Program-made: the position numbers and the translations under genes | Part shown: positions 46,505-54,701 of the stretch, piece after piece | Numbering within the stretch: the first letter of the stretch is position 1 | Layout of the letters: each line of letters begins with the position of its first letter | From: VRUE01 sp963715625 | Lineage (GTDB): Bacteria > Actinomycetota > Thermoleophilia > Solirubrobacterales > 70-9 | Assembly (NCBI GenBank): GCA_963715625.1 | Contig: OY970260.1 | Span: 62,001 to 126,000, forward strand | Length of the DNA stretch: 64,000 nucleotides | Direction of reading: 5' to 3' | Notes under the pieces: generated by a model | What the model was told of the DNA's origin: nothing | Database searches by the model: none | Seen by the model: the letters and a program-made list of their open reading frames with translations, nothing else

Positions 46505-49497
46505 GCTGCTCCCGCGAACACGAGCGCGCCCTCTCCGGCGCCCGCGGCGCCATCGTCCTCTGCCGCCGGCGGCGGGAGGTGACAGTAGTCGACGAACGTC
46601 GGTGGGCTCGCAATCGAGTAGCTCCCGCTGCTGGTGCTGACGCTTCTGGTCAGGTCGTTCGGCACCGCCAGCGAGAGCGCGGCCACCGTTTCGGTGACCG
46701 ACGTGCCGGCTTCGTAGTGGGTTTTGGCCTGTGCCGCGGAGAGGGCGCCGGTGTAGACGGCGACGTCGTCGATCGTGCCGTTGAAGGGCTCGCTGCCGCT
46801 GTTCCAGGAGGCGATGTTTAGCCCCTGCGAGTTAGCGGTGATCGCCCCGGCCAGCGGCGCGCTGGCGACCTCGGTGCCGTTGACGTAGAGGCGCTGGGTG
46901 GTGCCGTCGTAGGTGCCGAGCACGTGGTAGGCCTGGCCGACGGCGATCGCCCCAGCCGGGGCCTGCAGGCGCCGGCGGACCTTCGACTGCATGATCGTGA
47001 ACTCGAGCTTGGGGCCGTTGAACTGGAGCGAGTAGGCCTCGGCCTTGCTGGCGACGCTGGCGAAGTTGCCGGTGGTTGGCAGGGCGTTGGGCTTGATCCA
47101 GGCCTCCACGGAGACTTTGGCGGTCGGGCTGAGCGAGCTGGAGCTGGGGATGTTGACGTAGTCGTTGGTCCCGTCGAAGCGGACGGAGCGGTTGGCGCTG
47201 TCGGCGGGCAGCAGGCTCGCCTGGCCGAGCAGGGCGCCGTTCTTGTAGCTGCCGGGGTTGAGGCCTTTCTCGTCGGCCGCGACGCTGCCGCTGGTCTCTC
47301 CGAGGCGCCAGTAGCCCACCGGCGTGTCGGCGAGCACCGCTTCCCTGTAGCCGGCGGAAGGCGGAGGCGGCGGAGGCGGTGCGGCCTCCGTGGTCGCGCT
47401 GGCCGTGTTCGAGAAGCCGGAGCTGTCGGTCGCGTTCCTCGCCCTCACCCGGTAGTAGTAAGTCGTGCTGGGCGAGAGGCCGGTGTCCGAGAAGCCGGTG
47501 CTGTTTGCCCAGGTGCCCATCACCGCCGGCGAGCCGAAGCTGGAGCTCGTGTCGCGCTCGATCAGGAATTCGCCCTCGTTGGTGGAGTTGTCGACCCACT
47601 GCAGATCGATCCTCGATTCCGACACCGCGGTGGCGGCGAGGCCGCTGGGGTCTTTGACGGTCGGGTCGGGCGGGGGACCACCGAGCGCCGCCTGGTAGTG
47701 CGCGCTGACCCGGGCCGCCGAGAGGGCGCCGGTGTAGACGGCGACGTCGTCGATCGTGCCGTTGAAGGGCTCGCTGCCGCTGTTCCAGGAGGCGATGTTT
47801 AGCCCCTGCGAGTTAGCGGTGATCGCCCCGGCCAGCGGCGCGCTGGCGACCTCGGTGCCGTTGACGTAGAGGCGCTGGGTGGTGCCGTCGTAGGTGCCGA
47901 GCACGTGGTAGGCCTGGCCGACGGCGATCGCCCCAGCCGGGGCCTGCAGGCGCCGGCGGACCTTCGACTGCATGATCGTGAACTCGAGCTTGGGGCCGTT
48001 GAACTGGAGCGAGTAGGCCTCGGCCTTGCTGGCGACGCTGGCGAAGTTGCCGGTGGTTGGCAGGGCGTTGGGCTTGATCCAGGCCTCCACGGAGACTTTG
48101 GCGGTCGGGCTGAGCGAGCTGGAGCTGGGGATGTTGACGTAGTCGTTGGTCCCGTCGAAGCGGACGGAGCGGTTGGCGCTGTCGGCGGGCAGCAGGCTCG
48201 CCTGGCCGAGCAGGGCGCCGTTCTTGTAGCTGCCGGGGTTGAGGCCGGCGGCGTCGTTCGCGGTCGTTCCGCTCGTCTCCCCGAGCCTCCAGTAGCCGGA
48301 CGGCCCGTCGCTGAGAACCGCGTTCGAGTACGCCGAGGAGCCGCCGCCGCGGTCGAGGAGGATCGCGTCGCTCTCCGAGGCAGACCACTTGCCGGAGGCG
48401 TCCTTGAACTGCACGTAGACGGTCTTCGTCCCGTCGGCGTTGTTGCCCCCGTAAGCGGCGTTGGTCAGGTCCCAGCCGATCGTCTGGGCAGTCGATTCTT
48501 TGCCCGTGTAGGCCTGGGGGGTCGACCAGGCGCTGCCGTCGTTTGAGAGGCGCAGCTGGGTGACGCCGCTGATGTCGTCCCGGCCCAGCACCCTCGCGCT
48601 CACGTTCGGCGAGGTCGTGGCGGCGTCGATGTTGTTGATCCGCACCGTGCCGGTCGGCGGGTTGGTGTCGACGAGCTGCCCTTTCTGGACGCCGAAGAGG
48701 GTGATCGCTTCGTTGTCTTCGGCGCTCTCGCGGCTCGAATCGGCCTTGCCAGGGCTCTCGTAGACCTTGTTCAGCGGGTCGGCGACCGAGCGCAGGACGT
48801 ACTGCCCGTCGGGCAGCGACCCGCCCGACCCGAGGTCGATCCACTGCTCGAAGCGGAAGTAGTCGTAGGTGTCCCCCCAGCCCGGCGAGATCCCCTGCAG
48901 CATCTTGCCCTGGGAGTCGGGGAAGCAGCCCCCGGTGCCGTAGACCTCCGGGTATGGCTGGTTGGGAACGCCGCTGCGGATGAACTCCTCGTCGATCATG
49001 CAGCTGGTCGTCTTGGACCCCACGGTCGGCGTCCCTTTGGTTTTGCCGCTGGCAAGCCAGGCGTCGTAGTCGGCTTTGGCCCAGAGCTCGTAGCGGCCCC
49101 AGTCGTCGTAGTGGTAGTGCGCGTGGGCTGCGTGGTAGTAGAAGGTGCCGGTGGCGAAATCGGTCGAACCGCCGGAGTCGTCGTAGACGCGCTGGGTCGC
49201 GGCGCCCGATTTCGTTTTGGAGTCGATCGTGCCGCGCATCTCGAGCTTGCCCGGGCCGTCGTTCCAGGTGGTGTTGGAGAAGCGCAGCACGTTGTGCGTC
49301 ACGGTGGCTTCGCTCGCGTCGACGTCGGCGCTGTCGAAGCGCAGGTCGCGCGGCGCCAGCGTCTTCAGGTTCGGGTACAGCGGCGTGGCCGCGTGAGCCG
49401 GCGCAGCGGACAGCGCGAGCAGGAGCATCGCGAGCAGAAGGGAGGCGAGCGGTGCGCGCTTCCGCGCAGCGATGCGTTTCCAGGTGCCAGGCAGCAC
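46483..49497 (-). CDS. Large secreted protein: lysyl-oxidase-like domain, two LamG domains, fibronectin III
   Basis: 1004 residues from GTG 49497. Signal peptide (cleavage after APAHA, ~36). Residues ~38-260 match the lysyl oxidase fold: NTTWNDGPGKLEMRG, the copper-type histidine cluster HAAHAHYHYDDWGRYEL and GISPGWGDTYDYFRFEQWID. Then an Ig-like region (~275-385), LamG-1 (~395-600), a fibronectin III domain (~605-700) with a proline run, and LamG-2 (~720-925). The two LamG domains share a 527-bp DNA segment that looks identical. Likely acts outside the cell on matrix or surface polymers; oxidase activity is inferred from the fold only. The last ~30 residues look unstructured. Confidence 0.82.
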   Translation of the reverse strand: MLPGTWKRIAARKRAPLASLLLAMLLLALSAAPAHAATPLYPNLKTLAPRDLRFDSADVDASEATVTHNVLRFSNTTWNDGPGKLEMRGTIDSKTKSGAATQRVYDDSGGSTDFATGTFYYHAAHAHYHYDDWGRYELWAKADYDAWLASGKTKGTPTVGSKTTSCMIDEEFIRSGVPNQPYPEVYGTGGCFPDSQGKMLQGISPGWGDTYDYFRFEQWIDLGSGGSLPDGQYVLRSVADPLNKVYESPGKADSSRESAEDNEAITLFGVQKGQLVDTNPPTGTVRINNIDAATTSPNVSARVLGRDDISGVTQLRLSNDGSAWSTPQAYTGKESTAQTIGWDLTNAAYGGNNADGTKTVYVQFKDASGKWSASESDAILLDRGGGSSAYSNAVLSDGPSGYWRLGETSGTTANDAAGLNPGSYKNGALLGQASLLPADSANRSVRFDGTNDYVNIPSSSSLSPTAKVSVEAWIKPNALPTTGNFASVASKAEAYSLQFNGPKLEFTIMQSKVRRRLQAPAGAIAVGQAYHVLGTYDGTTQRLYVNGTEVASAPLAGAITANSQGLNIASWNSGSEPFNGTIDDVAVYTGALSAARVSAHYQAALGGPPPDPTVKDPSGLAATAVSESRIDLQWVDNSTNEGEFLIERDTSSSFGSPAVMGTWANSTGFSDTGLSPSTTYYYRVRARNATDSSGFSNTASATTEAAPPPPPPPSAGYREAVLADTPVGYWRLGETSGSVAADEKGLNPGSYKNGALLGQASLLPADSANRSVRFDGTNDYVNIPSSSSLSPTAKVSVEAWIKPNALPTTGNFASVASKAEAYSLQFNGPKLEFTIMQSKVRRRLQAPAGAIAVGQAYHVLGTYDGTTQRLYVNGTEVASAPLAGAITANSQGLNIASWNSGSEPFNGTIDDVAVYTGALSAAQAKTHYEAGTSVTETVAALSLAVPNDLTRSVSTSSGSYSIASPPTFVDYCHLPPPAAEDDGAAGAGEGALVFAGAAWLRRQS
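46739..47265 (-). repeat. 527-bp intragenic direct repeat, copy encoding LamG-2
   Basis: Matches 47720-48246 at a constant offset of 981 bp, seemingly without a mismatch, from gagagggcgccggtg to ttgaggcc. Flanks on both sides diverge at once. Part of the secreted-protein gene. Confidence 0.92.
47720..48246 (-). repeat. 527-bp intragenic direct repeat, copy encoding LamG-1
   Basis: Partner of 46739-47265. The ~450 bp between the copies encodes the fibronectin III domain and proline-rich linker. Sequence identity at silent positions points to very recent duplication or gene conversion. Confidence 0.92.
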
Positions 49498-49572
49498 CGA
49501 ACGAACGTTACCGCTATGCGGAGGGACGGCCCGTTCCGAAATTCGTCTGACGACGCGAAGGCGGGCTAAAGC

Positions 49573-50784
49573 TCAGACCTTGTGCCTCTGCAAGAGCTTC
49601 TTGCCGATCACCATGCGCTGGATCTCCGAGGTGCCCTCGCCGATCAGCAGCAGCGGCGCGTCGCGGTAGAGGCGCTCGATCTCGTACTCCTTCGAGTAGC
49701 CGTAGCCGCCGTGGATGCGGAAGCACTCCTCGACGCACTCCTTGCCCGTCTCCGAGGCGAGCAGCTTGGCCATCCCGGCCTCGAGGTCGGAGCGCTCGCC
49801 GGCGTCCTTCATCCTGGCCGCCTTGCGGGTGAGGAGGCGGGCGGCCTCGACCTTCGTCGCCATGTCGGCGAGCTTGAACTGGATCGCCTGGTGCTGGGCG
49901 ATCGGCTTGCCGAAGGTCTTGCGCTCCTGGCTGTAGCGCAGAGCGAGCTCCAGCGCGCGCTGGGCGATGCCGACGCCGCGGGCGGCGACGTTGACCCGGC
50001 CGACCTCCAGCGCGTCCATCATCTGCACGAAGCCCTGCCCGACACCGGCCTCCTCACCGCCCAGCACCCGCTCGGGCGGGCAGCGGTAGCCGTCGTAGAC
50101 GAGCTCGGTCGACTCGACGCCCTTGTAGCCCATCTTCTTGATCTTGGGCGGCACGCTGAGGCCTCCGAAGTCGCCCTCGTTGACTTCCACCCAGGGCTCC
50201 TTCTCGGTGATGAAGCAGGTCATGCCCTTGTAGGCGGGCTCGGCCTTGGGGTCGGTCTTCATCAGCACGAAGACGACGCTGGAGCCGAGGCCGTTGGTGA
50301 CCCACATCTTCTGGCCGTTCAGCTCCCACTTGCCGTCCTCGCCCTTCTTCGCCGTCGACTTGATGCCCTGCACGTCGGAGCCGACCTCGGGCTCCGAGAG
50401 CGAGAAGGCGGCGCGGATCTCGCCGGTCGCCATCTTCGGCAGGAAGTAGTCCTTCTGCTCGTCGGTGCCGAACTTCATCAGCAGGTAGGAGCCGATGAAG
50501 TGGGTGTTGACGACGCCGGAGATCGAGATCCAGCCGCGCGAGAGCTCTTCGACGATCATCGCGTAGGTGGTCAGGTCGAGGCCCATGCCGCCGTACTCCT
50601 CGGGGATCGTCACCCCGAAGAGGCCGAGCTCCTTCATCTGCTCGACGATCGGCTCCGGGAAGGAGTCCTCGTGGTCGTAGTGCTCGGCGTTGGGGATGAT
50701 CTGCTCGTCGGCGAACTGGCGCACCATCTCCGTGATGTCGCGCTGGATGTCTGTCTGCTCGCTGTAGGCGGTCTCTACGGCCAT
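49573..50784 (-). CDS. Acyl-CoA dehydrogenase, candidate methylsuccinyl-CoA dehydrogenase
   Basis: 403 residues from ATG 50784 (CAGGAG upstream). FAD enzyme: AAFSLSEPEVGSD (flavin loop), MWVTNG, ERKTFGKPIAQHQAIQFKLA, and the catalytic-base region GEGTSEIQRMVI with the expected Glu. The length is that of short-chain/branched-chain dehydrogenases. In the ethylmalonyl-CoA pathway (2S)-methylsuccinyl-CoA is oxidised to mesaconyl-CoA by such an enzyme; the family alone does not prove this substrate, but ccr, ecm, maoC and mcl in the same 18 kb make it the best candidate. It overlaps the pabB-like gene by 10 bp and may be co-transcribed. Confidence 0.8.
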   Translation of the reverse strand: MAVETAYSEQTDIQRDITEMVRQFADEQIIPNAEHYDHEDSFPEPIVEQMKELGLFGVTIPEEYGGMGLDLTTYAMIVEELSRGWISISGVVNTHFIGSYLLMKFGTDEQKDYFLPKMATGEIRAAFSLSEPEVGSDVQGIKSTAKKGEDGKWELNGQKMWVTNGLGSSVVFVLMKTDPKAEPAYKGMTCFITEKEPWVEVNEGDFGGLSVPPKIKKMGYKGVESTELVYDGYRCPPERVLGGEEAGVGQGFVQMMDALEVGRVNVAARGVGIAQRALELALRYSQERKTFGKPIAQHQAIQFKLADMATKVEAARLLTRKAARMKDAGERSDLEAGMAKLLASETGKECVEECFRIHGGYGYSKEYEIERLYRDAPLLLIGEGTSEIQRMVIGKKLLQRHKV

Positions 50785-52247
50785 CTCTCCTGCTCGGGTC
50801 GGGGTGGGAAGGGAGCGCAAGGATATCGGCGCGCTGCCGCCGACAAGGCGCCGAGCGGCGCCCTCGCCTTCAGCAGCAGCTCGTCGAGCTCCGCCTGCGG
50901 GCCCGACTGGGCGACGATCGCCCCGCCGGTCCCCACCGTCACCGAGGAGCCGTCCTTGACGATCGCCCTGATCGCGACACTGAGGTCGCAGGCGCCGCCC
51001 AGCCCCAGGTATCCGATCGCACCGGAGTAGACGCCTCGCGCCTCGCCCTCCAGCTCGTCGATGATCTCCATCGTCCGCACCTTGGGAGCGCCGGTCATCG
51101 AGCCGGGTGGGAAGCAGGCGCGAATGCACTCGACTGCGCCGGCCCCGTCCCGCAGGCGACCGCGCACGGCGGAGACGAGCTGGTGCACGGTCTCGTAGGT
51201 CTCGACCCGCATCAGCTCGGGAACGCTCACGGTGCCCACCTCGCAGACACGGCCGAGGTCGTTGCGCACGAGATCGACGATCGTCACGTTCTCGGCGCGG
51301 CTCTTCTCGTCGGCGCCGAGCGCCGCGGCCAGGCGCGCATCCTCCTCAGGGGAGCTCCCCCTCCGGCTCGTCCCCTTGATCGGCCGCGATTCCGCCCAGC
51401 CCATGCGGTCGACGGAGAGAAACCGCTCGGGCGACGAGCTCAATACAGCGCGCCCGTCAAAGCGGAGGTAGGAAGCGAAAGGCGCCGGATTGGCCCTTCG
51501 CAGCGTCCGGTAGAGCGCCAAAGGCTCGGGTTCGACATCGGCCAGCACCTTGTTGGTGAGGCAGATCTCGTAGCTGTGGCCTGCCGCTAAGTAGCGCTTG
51601 CAGGCAGCGATGTCGTCGAGGTATTGCCGCGGCGAGCGGCACAGCCGAAACTCAATCGACTCATCCTGGGCGGTCTCGGGCTCGGGAAGCGGGGGCAGCG
51701 CGGCAAGGCGCCTGCCGGTCTCGTCCATCCACCGCTCCCCATCGGCGAGAGCGACGAGATAGACGCAGCGCTCCAGGTGGTCGAAGGCGATCAGGCGGTC
51801 GGCGAAGACGAAGGCGGCGTCGGGCGTCGGGGCACGGTGCCTCGGGGTGCCGTCGCACTCGGCCTTCAGCTCGTAGCCGAGGTAGCCGGCGAAGCCGCAA
51901 TCGAAGCCGAACGGCAGGTCCGCCGAGAGGCCGCGCAAGTCCTGCAGCTCGCGGTCGAGGTAATCGAAGATCGATTCGCTGCAGATCTCGACCTCCCCGC
52001 CCCTCTCCACCCGAACACGGCCCTCCGGAACGCCATAGGTGACGACCGCCGCGAGCGGGCCCTCGCTGTCGCCCATGAACGAGAAGCGGCCGCGCTCGCC
52101 GGTCGCGCTGCTGTCCAGCCAGAAGGCGTTGCGGCTCGCTCCATATATGTGGACGAAGGCGCGCTCGGCATCGGGCAGTCCCTCGATCCGCCGCACGAGC
52201 AGGCGAGCCGCGCCCGATCGAACCCCGGTCTCGCTCGCCGTCGCCAT
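50775..52247 (-). CDS. pabB: Aminodeoxychorismate synthase component I
   Basis: 490 residues from ATG 52247 (TTG 52256 possible). Chorismate-using enzyme: AGHSYEICLTNKV, SSSPERFLSVD, the PIKGTSRRG motif, LGADEKSRAENVTIVDLVRN, and the C-terminal FPPGSMTGAPKVRTMEIIDE and GVYSGAIGYLG. PIKGT (rather than PIAGT) and a class IV aminotransferase gene just across the divergent promoter favour p-aminobenzoate (folate) over anthranilate. The two divergent starts are only about 20 bp apart. Confidence 0.88.
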   Translation of the reverse strand: MATASETGVRSGAARLLVRRIEGLPDAERAFVHIYGASRNAFWLDSSATGERGRFSFMGDSEGPLAAVVTYGVPEGRVRVERGGEVEICSESIFDYLDRELQDLRGLSADLPFGFDCGFAGYLGYELKAECDGTPRHRAPTPDAAFVFADRLIAFDHLERCVYLVALADGERWMDETGRRLAALPPLPEPETAQDESIEFRLCRSPRQYLDDIAACKRYLAAGHSYEICLTNKVLADVEPEPLALYRTLRRANPAPFASYLRFDGRAVLSSSPERFLSVDRMGWAESRPIKGTSRRGSSPEEDARLAAALGADEKSRAENVTIVDLVRNDLGRVCEVGTVSVPELMRVETYETVHQLVSAVRGRLRDGAGAVECIRACFPPGSMTGAPKVRTMEIIDELEGEARGVYSGAIGYLGLGGACDLSVAIRAIVKDGSSVTVGTGGAIVAQSGPQAELDELLLKARAPLGALSAAARRYPCAPFPPRPEQERWP

Positions 52248-52267
52248 CGCCGTCAAGATATCCCGGC

Positions 52268-53065
52268 ATGCGCGGCTCTCCCCACGCCGACCCGGGCAAA
52301 GGCGTCTTCGAGACGATGCTCGTCCTCGACGGACGGCCGGTCGAGCTCGGCGCCCACATGGCGCGGCTCTCTGCCAGCCTTGCCGATCTCTTCGGCGTCG
52401 GGCTTCCGGACGCCGCGCAGCGGCAGGTCGCCGAGGGCGCCCACGCCATTCGGCACGGGAAAGTCAGGCTGACCGTGACACCGGGCCCCGCCGGCCGAGT
52501 GGAGACCGAGGTCTCGACGACCGAGCTCGACCGGGAGCAGGTCTTCCCGTCGCCCGACCGGGGCGTCGCCCTGAGGAGCTTCGTGGTCGAGGGCGGGTTG
52601 GGCGCGCACAAGTGGGCGGACCGGCAACTGCTGGACCGCATCGCCGCCACGACCGGCGCCGGCGAGGTGCCGCTCCTGGTCGATGCCGACGGGTCCGCCC
52701 TTGAGGCATCGCGCGGGAACGTCTTCTCTGCCGGTGAAGGCTGGCTCGCGACCCCGCCGGCCGATGGCCGGATCCTGCCGGGGATCGCCCGCGCCCAGGC
52801 GCTGGAGGCGGCGCGCAAGGAGGGGGTCGAGACGCGGGAGGAGGAGCTGACGCTGGATGACCTGCACCGCGGCGAGGTCTTCCTTGCCGGCTCTGTGCGA
52901 GGGGTCGAGCCGGTGCGCTCGCTCGACGGGGTCGAGCTCGGGCCGGCCGGCGAGGTCAGTGGGCGGATAGCGGCCGCCCTGCGGCGGCGCTGGCTGCTGG
53001 TGCCCCAGGGGGAAGCTGCTGTAGTCGTCGCAGGCGGGCGACGAGCCGGTCGGCCCGCTCGCTGA
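52268..53065 (+). CDS. pabC: Class IV aminotransferase, probable 4-amino-4-deoxychorismate lyase
   Basis: 265 residues from ATG 52268. PLP fold type IV: GKGVFETMLVLDGRPVELGA, the PLP lysine in GAHKWADRQLLDR, DADGSALEASRGNVF and ADGRILPGIARAQAL. Releases pyruvate from aminodeoxychorismate to give p-aminobenzoate. Pairs with pabB divergently. Its last 110 bp overlap the gene of a coiled-coil protein on the other strand. Confidence 0.87.
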   Translation: MRGSPHADPGKGVFETMLVLDGRPVELGAHMARLSASLADLFGVGLPDAAQRQVAEGAHAIRHGKVRLTVTPGPAGRVETEVSTTELDREQVFPSPDRGVALRSFVVEGGLGAHKWADRQLLDRIAATTGAGEVPLLVDADGSALEASRGNVFSAGEGWLATPPADGRILPGIARAQALEAARKEGVETREEELTLDDLHRGEVFLAGSVRGVEPVRSLDGVELGPAGEVSGRIAAALRRRWLLVPQGEAAVVVAGGRRAGRPAR

Positions 53066-53348
53066 AGGCACCGAGGCTCGGCTCGGGCACGGTGGCCGGG
53101 GGCGGCGACGCAACCGCCTCGATCGGCTCGAACGCGGCCCGCGACGCCCGCTCGGCCAGCTCGGCCGCCCTGCGCGCCTGCTCGGCGGCGTCCAGCGCCG
53201 CAGCGCCGACCGTCATCACGGCCGCCTCCGAGACCCTGGCGGTCGCCAGCGCCTCCTCGATCTTCTGCTCCAGCTCGCCGATCAGCGGCGGCCGCGAGTG
53301 CTCGGGCAGCAGCCAGTCCTGCGTGGAGTCGGTAGCTGCTCCGTCCAT
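52956..53348 (-). CDS. Small helical (coiled-coil) protein, unknown
   Basis: 130 residues from ATG 53348. LIGELEQKIEEALATARVSE followed by AALDAAEQARRAAELAERAS is a long amphipathic helix, with a Pro/Ala linker and a second helix FSERADRLVARLRRLQQL. No domain recognised. Overlaps pabC by 110 bp at the 3' end, so the C-terminal part is uncertain. Divergent from the malyl-CoA lyase gene. Confidence 0.5.
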   Translation of the reverse strand: MDGAATDSTQDWLLPEHSRPPLIGELEQKIEEALATARVSEAAVMTVGAAALDAAEQARRAAELAERASRAAFEPIEAVASPPPATVPEPSLGAFSERADRLVARLRRLQQLPPGAPAASAAAGRPLSAH

Positions 53349-53455
53349 CGGTTCAAGATACGGCGACAGCACGCAGACTCCTCTGCCCGAGGCGGCAACC
53401 GGGCGATCGCTAGATTTCCGCCCCAACCAGAGAACCGAACGACGCGAGGAGCAGC

Positions 53456-54514
53456 GTGAGAAACCCCAGAGACTTCTTTCAGCCGCAGGCGATCGGCGCA
53501 CCGGAGCCGCTGCGCGAGATCCCGGTCAAGCCCTCGCGGATGATCCACTTCCTCGACTTCTCCAACGAGAAGATGGTCGCCAAGGCCGCCGACATCGCGA
53601 CCAAGACCGACATCCTGCTCGGCAACCTCGAGGACGCGATCCCGGCCGACCGCAAGGAGGCCGCACGGCAGGGCTTGATCCGCGCCGCCAAGGAGTCCGA
53701 CTTCGGCCAGACCGCACTCTGGGCCCGGGTCAACTCGCTGGAGAGTCCCTGGGTCCTCGACGACCTGACCACGCTGGTCACCGAGATCGGCGAGAAGCTC
53801 GAGGTCATGATGGTGCCCAAGGTCGAGGGCGCCTGGGACATCCACTACGTCGACCGCCTGCTCGCCCAGCTCGAGGCCAGGGCAGGGCTGGAGCGCCCGA
53901 TCCTGATCCACGCGATCCTCGAGACCGCCCAGGGGGTGGTCAACCTGGAGGAGATCGCCGCGGCCAGCCCGCGCATGCAGGGGATGAGCTTCGGCCCCGC
54001 CGACCTCGCCGCCTCACGGCGGATGAAGACGACCCGGGTCGGCGGCGGGCATCCCGGCTACCGGGTGATGGAGGACCCAAGCGACCCAGAGAACCCCGAG
54101 GCCGACCGCGTCAGTTCCCAACAGGATCTCTGGCACTACTCGATCGCGCGCATGGTCGACGCCTGCGCCGCGACCGGGATCCTTCCCTTCTACGGGCCCT
54201 TCGGCGACATCAAGGACACGGCAGGCTGCGAGACGCAGTTCCGCGCCGCTTTCCTGATGGGCTGCGTCGGCGCCTGGTCGCTGCACCCGGTGCAGATCGG
54301 CATAGCCAAGAAAGTTTTTAGTCCGCCGCCAGAGGAGGTCAAGTTCGCCAAGAAGGTACTGGAGGCGATCCCCGACGGACGCGGCGTGCACATGATCGAC
54401 GGAAAGATGCAGGACGACGCCACCTGGAAGCAGTGCAAGGTGATGGTCGAGCTGGCGGAGATGCTCGCCGCCAAGGACGCCGAGCTGGCCGAATCCTACG
54501 AACTCCAGGCGTGA
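53456..54514 (+). CDS. mcl: L-malyl-CoA/beta-methylmalyl-CoA lyase (CitE/HpcH family)
   Basis: 352 residues from GTG 53456 (GAGGAG 5 bases upstream). TIM-barrel Claisen-type lyase: RMIHFLDFSNEKMVAKAADI, LLGNLEDAIPADRKEAAR (metal Glu/Asp), VPKVEGAWDIHYVD, HAILETAQGVVNLEEIA (catalytic/metal Glu), GMSFGPADLAASRRM and WSLHPVQIGIA. The length and these motifs fit Mcl1-type malyl-CoA lyases rather than citrate lyase beta (~290 residues). It cleaves methylmalyl-CoA to glyoxylate and propionyl-CoA, the exit step of the ethylmalonyl-CoA pathway. Confidence 0.9.
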   Translation: MRNPRDFFQPQAIGAPEPLREIPVKPSRMIHFLDFSNEKMVAKAADIATKTDILLGNLEDAIPADRKEAARQGLIRAAKESDFGQTALWARVNSLESPWVLDDLTTLVTEIGEKLEVMMVPKVEGAWDIHYVDRLLAQLEARAGLERPILIHAILETAQGVVNLEEIAAASPRMQGMSFGPADLAASRRMKTTRVGGGHPGYRVMEDPSDPENPEADRVSSQQDLWHYSIARMVDACAATGILPFYGPFGDIKDTAGCETQFRAAFLMGCVGAWSLHPVQIGIAKKVFSPPPEEVKFAKKVLEAIPDGRGVHMIDGKMQDDATWKQCKVMVELAEMLAAKDAELAESYELQA

Positions 54515-54701
54515 GCAAACAAAAGTTGGGTTGCGTAAACAGCTCCAACGTGCACACTTAGTTCCATAACACCAAGTTCATGGGGTGCACTTTGCAAACC
54601 GCTAACGTCCGCCGCGTCTGTGGCCGATAGGGGGAAAAGCTCCGGATCTCGCGGACAGGAAAACTTGACTTAAACCCCACCCGAAGAGAGCCTTCCCCTC
54701 G
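54515..54701 (+). promoter_or_regulatory. AT-richer leader before the glycan operon
   Basis: 187 bp without a gene between mcl and the first glycosyltransferase. Notably AT-richer than its surroundings, with TTGACT (54665-54670) as a possible -35 box, no clear -10, and cgtgcac/gtgcact segments around 54549-54595. Likely holds the promoter of the operon that follows. Confidence 0.4.

Noticed and set aside
46739..48246. LamG repeats as an insertion sequence or other mobile element
   Set aside because: No terminal inverted repeats or transposase; both copies encode the same structural domain in frame within one protein.
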